64,000 bases of DNA. Origin: Trema orientale (lineage: Eukaryota; Streptophyta; Magnoliopsida; Rosales; Cannabaceae). Made by a program: the position numbers and the translations under genes. The stretch lies in contig JXTC01000659.1 of NCBI GenBank assembly GCA_002914845.1, positions 27,975 to 91,974 on the forward strand. The letters are read 5' to 3'. How positions within the stretch are numbered: position 1 is the first letter of the stretch; each line of letters begins with the position of its first letter. Below the pieces are notes generated by a model that did no database searches, was not told the DNA's origin, and saw only the letters and a list, made by a program, of their open reading frames with translations. Shown one piece after another: positions 59,134-64,000 of the stretch.

Positions 59134-62100
59134 TCATAGCGAAGCTGATGAGGGGTCTAGCACGTGCTGCTGATTGTTCTCAAAGCCGAAATCCCCGAAT
59201 AGACCCTGAAAAACCATTGGAGAAAAAGCCAAAGTGGGTTATGTCAAGCTTTATCTTTCTGGGACCAAATAAGCAACAATGCCTCATTCCAATGAGAAAA
59301 AGGATAAGGAAAAATAAATAAATAAATAAAGTGGGTAATATATCTCTCTCCCCATGTCAATCCAATAAAGATATCAAGATTTAGATACCAATAAAATTGC
59401 ATCAGTGCAGAAGGGAAGAAAGATAGATTGTAAGACACTTGAAGATTTCAGATACTTTTCGGCTAGCCAAAAATAAAAACATAGAAAAAATGGATAAAAC
59501 CATAAAATCACAGCCAGATGATGTGATATAGATGATCAGGATCAAAAGTTGGTATATTCCAATATCTTTTTTTCTTTTCCTTTTTCCTTTTCTTTTTGGT
59601 TTGGTACTAGTACCATGGAACTATCTCATCTGAAAAGGTTTAACCGTTCAAAAAATAAAATATAACAATAAATATCTTAAGCTTTTTGGGAATCACATGG
59701 GGAAGGATATGAAACAAGCTTGGCAAAAGCGAACCAAAGATTCAGTCATATGCAGACATACCATGGCATCGTTGATTGCATAAGCCACGCAGTAGTGCTC
59801 CTGAAAATCAGCAGTCCCAAACAAAAATCAACAAAAAAAAATGTCAAAAATTGATGCTAATGATTATGACCCATCAATGTTTTCACAAACTTTTAGGGAA
59901 GCCCGCATCAGCTTCACCTCTTGACCATATATATACAAATGTATTGTATTTGTCATTACTAGAGTATGTAAATATATGAACAACATTCAGAACAATTATA
60001 TGGTATATTTATGAATATAGTTCAGAACAAATAAAAATGACATAAATCACCACTTGAAAGCAAGATAGAATGGGTCACATGATCCAGCAATACCACCTAA
60101 TCGATCAATGCTCACTCGTGCCACACACAAGAATCATAGAGATTGTAGTTCGAAAAAAAAATAACCATAGAGATTGTATGACTCGCACGTGTATGCCCAT
60201 TTATACGTGCACATGCATAGCGCACACGACATGAACACTACTTAAAGCAATCCAGGCCCACACACTGCATATCTATCCTATCTCAAACTGATATCAACTA
60301 AGAATTGTTGCTTTGTTTTCTTTCAAAATAGAAAATTAGGGGTTGACTTGCCTGCATCATGTGCCATTCTTCAAATTCATCGAACAGTTCCAGCCGTTCG
60401 ATCCTAATCAACAAGAGATCACAGATGAGAATCTTACTACAAGCACTTCAGAACAGTGTGTCCTTCCAAAGAAGAAGTTGAAGTAAAAAGATGCATAGGA
60501 AAAATACCGAGGAACAGACGCTTTATATCATAGAAAAAAGAAACTTTAGAACTTTAAGAGGTTGTACCACAATATTGCAACTAGAGTTTTTCTACAACTA
60601 TGGAGTAAACATTTAAAGGATAAAGAGTGGGGAAAAAACTCATACAACTAAGATCAGGTAATAAACTTTTCCAAAGACGTGTCCTTTTTCTGAAAAGGAG
60701 AACCTAGAGATCACCTGTCTCTCTTTCAAAATCCGCCTAATTCTAAAAGCTGCTCTGTTTTCTATTTTATTTCTATCTTCTCGTAATAAAACTACTTTTG
60801 TTACTAAGTACATAAGAAACCATGTGCAAACTAGTGGCATTTCTAAAACTTGTGAAAGTACTCATACCTCCTGGTTTGGTTGGTGCATTACAAATTTCAC
60901 TGTTTCAAATCCAGAACAACTACGCTGCTAAATCTGTTTCAAAGAGGCCACTTGGATGCAGTGGAATGGAAAAGATTCCATTACTTTGTTTGTTTGTCTT
61001 AAATGCATTGTAATACCCACTCCAATGGAAGGGCTATCCCTACAACTAAGGGAATTGTCATTCCAAAATAAAATGGGTGGAAATGCCATTCCATTTGATG
61101 ATTAATATTTTTCCCAAGTTGTCCCTACCAAATTAGATTCTAACACTACTCAGTACTCACTTGACTTTCTCTCTTTTCTTTCCACTCTCTTGACTTCTCT
61201 CTCTTCCCTCTCTTAGCAAACATATATTAATTTTAAGATTATGGGTATTTTAGTCAAAATTACATAAAACTAAAACTATTCCATTCCATGGTCAATCTAA
61301 AATTCCATTTGTATTGAATCAATTCTTTATTCCATTCTAAGTCTTCTTCCTTTCCAACTCCTATCCTTCTCCATTTCATTCTAGCAAACAAAACACTACA
61401 TAAGTGGTCTAATTAAACCAAATTCAAGTAATTTAACGCAAAAGGAAATGGCTATCAAAAAATTTCCGAAAACTGAGCTGCTTTATATTTATGCAGTACC
61501 AAATGTTTAAAATTCTGGGCTGCTTTATATTTGTGCAGTACCAAATGTTAAAAATTTTAAATGTAATAAGTAACAATACAAATTAAATTAAACACAAGCC
61601 AAATTTTGAGCATCTCACGAATATCCAACTAGTGTAACGAGTTAAAGAAGTCAAACATGGCAGTACACTAATGAATAAGCAGCTCATGAGTTTCCAGAGA
61701 TTTCAAGGCATGAATAGGACATACCTACGTCTTTCCTGAGCTTCAATAAAATTACTATAAACACTTTGCATATCCCAGGCGACAGCTGTCTGAGACCAAA
61801 CACAGTATTAAAAAAAAAAAAATAGTGAAAACAAATGTAAAGAAAATAAGCCCAATTGACAACAAGTGAATTACCCAACCAAAAAAAAAAAAAAAACACC
61901 GACCTGCCATCCCTTATCAANAAAATATTAAAAAAAGAATACCAATAGCTGAATCCCAAAAGAAACTACTAAATAATAATTACAGCAACAACTCAAAAAA
62001 AAAAAAAAGGAAACAGACCTCCAAGTTCTTAATCATCTGCTGCCCAAAAGCATCATACGGATGAATCTGTTGAAATAAAATGTTAAAAAAAGAGAAAGGG

Positions 62101-63947
62101 GTTGATGCAGACAAGGAATAGAATATTTTAGGAATATTACTATTATTACTACTATTAATTAAGTTTATTTAATTATTAAGTTTATTTTAATTTTGAGTAA
62201 CTAGTATTAAGTTTGCCGTTTTTCTCAGTTTCTAGAATTTATCTAGTTTCCTAGTTGTGTCCAATTGCCTATCTATAAATAGGCCATCTATGTAATTGCT
62301 TTAGATTGTGTTATGATGAATTAAATAAATGATTATTGAGTTTTCTTCCCCTTTGGCTCTCTTTCTCTATTAGTTCTTATCTTGATTCTCTATCGCTTTT
62401 CTACCAATTTATCTATTTCTGCCCAAATTCTATCACCCTTGCTATTCTACCTTTCTCTTTCTAATTTCTGCTATTCTACCTTTCTCTTTCTCTTTATAAT
62501 TTCTAATCTTATCCCGCATTAGGAGGAGGGGGGAGAGGAGAGAGAGAAAAAAGAACTTCTAAATTCACCAAATTGACAAGAAATTTTTCAATACTGAAAG
62601 AAGTCAGGAAAATCAGTAAAACCTGAAACCAAACTGTTATACACCTAACCTGTTCATATAAGAAAAAGACTGCCGTAGAAAATGTTTTTGATGCCCAACC
62701 AACGACAGCGCTACTTGAATCTGGATCTAAGTATATCAAAACGCATTCTGCAATTATAAAAGTTGGCAGGCTGATAAAAATATTAGAAAGAAGAAATTTA
62801 ATCCTCCAAGATGAATGAAGAAGATAACAAAAATTATGTTTTTCTTCCCTCTCTAGAGGGGGAATATGTGCAGCATCCAACATGCCAAAGAATACAGGAA
62901 ACAATAAAGTAAAAAGTTGTCCTCACATGCAATAGTATTATACCTCTGACTCCTCTTTTGGGTGTATTCAGTTCCTACTACTGTGTTATCTTATTCAATA
63001 ATTGACTCTAACCACATACCTGAGATCCATATCAGCCAATATTATGATGTCATCTAACTTGTTTATGTCACGCAAATCCACAGGAAGTAACTTATAGTTA
63101 TCACTGAGCACCTCTCCTTTATCTGAAAAGTAACAGATGCCAAAACGGCAATTCTATCACTTGAATATTACAATGTAAATAGACTATCGTCTAAATTAAT
63201 TAATACAACCAAAGTTTAAAGATTTAAAGTATCTATAAATAAAATCTTCAGACAAGATATAGCTAAACGAGAACTGCAAGGCCATTCTCTATGTAGGCGT
63301 AAGAGACTAAAAGTTACTTTCAACAGTAGTTTTCTTAGCCTTCCAATGGTAGCATTATTAAACCAAAGAGGAAACCTAAAGTATAGGAATCACAACATCT
63401 ACATACACATTCTGCATTCTAAGCATGGAATCTCATATTTCTTAGTTTCAAAAAAATATTGTGAGCGACATGAAACAGGGAAAGAAAGCTAAGCATTAGA
63501 GTTAAAAACTTAAAATGATTTCCAGCCAGAAATTACAAATGCAGCCTGAGGTTTATCTACCTCGTGAAATTGATGCTGTTGGACTAATTTTGTCCCTCAA
63601 TTGATTGCAAGTCTCTATAAGCGCAGCCTTCTTACCAGTAACCTAACAATAAAAAACATTTGATGAGTTGAGTGTAAGTGACAAACATAGAACAAGATTT
63701 CATCCTCTTTCAAGACTAATCAGAAAGTTGACACTTGTTTTAACAGGTGCAATTAGTTAGCATAAGTTTCTCAAACAAAACAATTCACATTTAGAAGTTT
63801 TAACCTTACTTGGACATAATGCTCCCTCGTACGAAAAAGAAGAAGAAAGTGCGTTTAATAACAAAAACCATGATAATGATGAAGGTTTTAAGCTCTCACC
63901 TCCTTAAAATCCACTTCCACGTATAAATGTGGGGCTTTCCCCTCATC
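59134..63947 (-). CDS. LCMT1: Leucine carboxyl methyltransferase 1 (PP2A methyltransferase), C-terminal part
   Basis: LCMT1 (SBI1 in Arabidopsis) methylates the C-terminal Leu of the PP2A catalytic subunit using S-adenosylmethionine; in Arabidopsis this affects brassinosteroid receptor turnover. Exons, 5' to 3' on the minus strand: 63947-63900, 63642-63561, 63122-63020, 62770-62650, 62066-62019, a broken exon ending at 61904, 61789-61725, 60403-60352, 59800-59762 and 59205-59134 (TGA). Readable landmarks: PHLYVEVDFKE, LPVDLRDINKLDDIIILAD, LPTFIIAECVLIYLDPDSS, IHPYDAFGQQMIKNL, LDKGWQ, AVAWDMQSVYSNFIEAQERR, RLELFDEFEEWHMMQEHYC, GLFGDFGF. The intron after HMMQ uses CAG|GCAAGT (GC-AG). The N-terminal exons with the SAM-binding glycines lie beyond 64000. 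The exon at 61904-61921 shows only its last six codons before an N; the upstream part (about 20-25 residues in the family) is absent. Confidence 0.9.
60980..61402. mobile_element. hAT-like MITE in an LCMT intron
   Basis: TTTGTTTGTCTTAAATGCAT with CCAATGGAAGGG on the left is mirrored by CATTCTAGCAAACAAAACA on the right. The interior is rich in CCATTCCATT and its complement, like the MITE at 23661-24022. It lies in the intron between exons 61725 and 60403. Ends are approximate and no target duplication is assigned. Confidence 0.45.
62100..62520 (+). mobile_element. LTR-like insertion in an LCMT intron
   Basis: The stretch begins TGATGCAGAC, has a clear TATA box CTATAAATAGG at about 62273, and ends TCTTATCCCGCA near 62519, the layout of a small LTR. 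A 25-bp-class tandem duplication (CTATTCTACCTTTCTCTTTC twice) lies at 62440-62490. No convincing target duplication was found, so this stays tentative. It is antisense to the host gene. Confidence 0.4.
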
Positions 63948-64000
63948 CTGACAAAGAAAAATGTCCAAGAAACTAAAAGCTTAATACAACCATAAATACA

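Overview
The window is nuclear DNA from a eudicot plant. It is AT-rich, has long intergenic spaces and short exons with GT-AG (twice GC-AG) introns, and is full of plant LTR retrotransposons, Mutator-like, CACTA-like and hAT-like elements. I do not commit to a species. Four isolated N characters (11876, 40219, 55510, 61921) show it is a draft assembly; at least two of them appear to hide missing sequence.

Genes. (1) Two paralogous six-pass membrane protein genes of an uncharacterised plant family lie on the minus strand at 1987-2937 and 36207-37214. (2) A complete four-exon YUCCA10/11-type flavin monooxygenase gene (auxin synthesis) lies on the plus strand at 20200-22167, with a decayed partial copy at about 33530-35152. 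(3) A four-exon gene at 50008-55180 (minus) encodes an 828-residue N-myristoylated DUF630/DUF632 protein. (4) The C-terminal two thirds of a leucine carboxyl methyltransferase gene (LCMT1/SBI1, which methylates the PP2A catalytic subunit) lies at 59134-63947 (minus) and runs off the right edge.

Layout. 1-1491: minisatellite and a CACTA-like end. 1987-2937: membrane gene 1. 3601-5662: long-TIR element with a CACTA-like element nested in it. 5866-6461: Copia-like solo LTR with perfect target duplication. 7023-18415: large Gypsy-type element with tRNA-Met primer site, invaded by an Athila-like element (tRNA-Asp primer site) whose two LTRs lie head to head, plus a minus-strand LTR. 20200-22167: YUCCA. 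22809-33259: cluster of three solo LTRs of one Gypsy-type class (plus, minus, plus), containing an hAT-like MITE and a Mutator-like element with a perfect 9-bp target duplication that carries a 2-oxoglutarate dioxygenase exon fragment (a Pack-MULE). 33530-35152: YUCCA pseudogene. 36207-37214: membrane gene 2. 39990-45984: tandem repeat and two back-to-back long-TIR elements, one with a nested MITE, the other packed with palindromic CTAGACA/TGTCTAG motifs. 47587-49133: 5'-truncated LINE split by a MITE. 50008-55180: DUF630/632 gene. 55400-59133: intergenic. 59134-64000: LCMT gene with intronic insertions.

The genes do not form a pathway. The pairing of membrane genes and YUCCA copies suggests an old local duplication later pulled apart and partly destroyed by transposons. 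The most notable structures are the Pack-MULE, the inverted LTR pair, the CTAGACA-palindrome element, and a broken LCMT exon at a single N. I saw no obviously new biochemical system.
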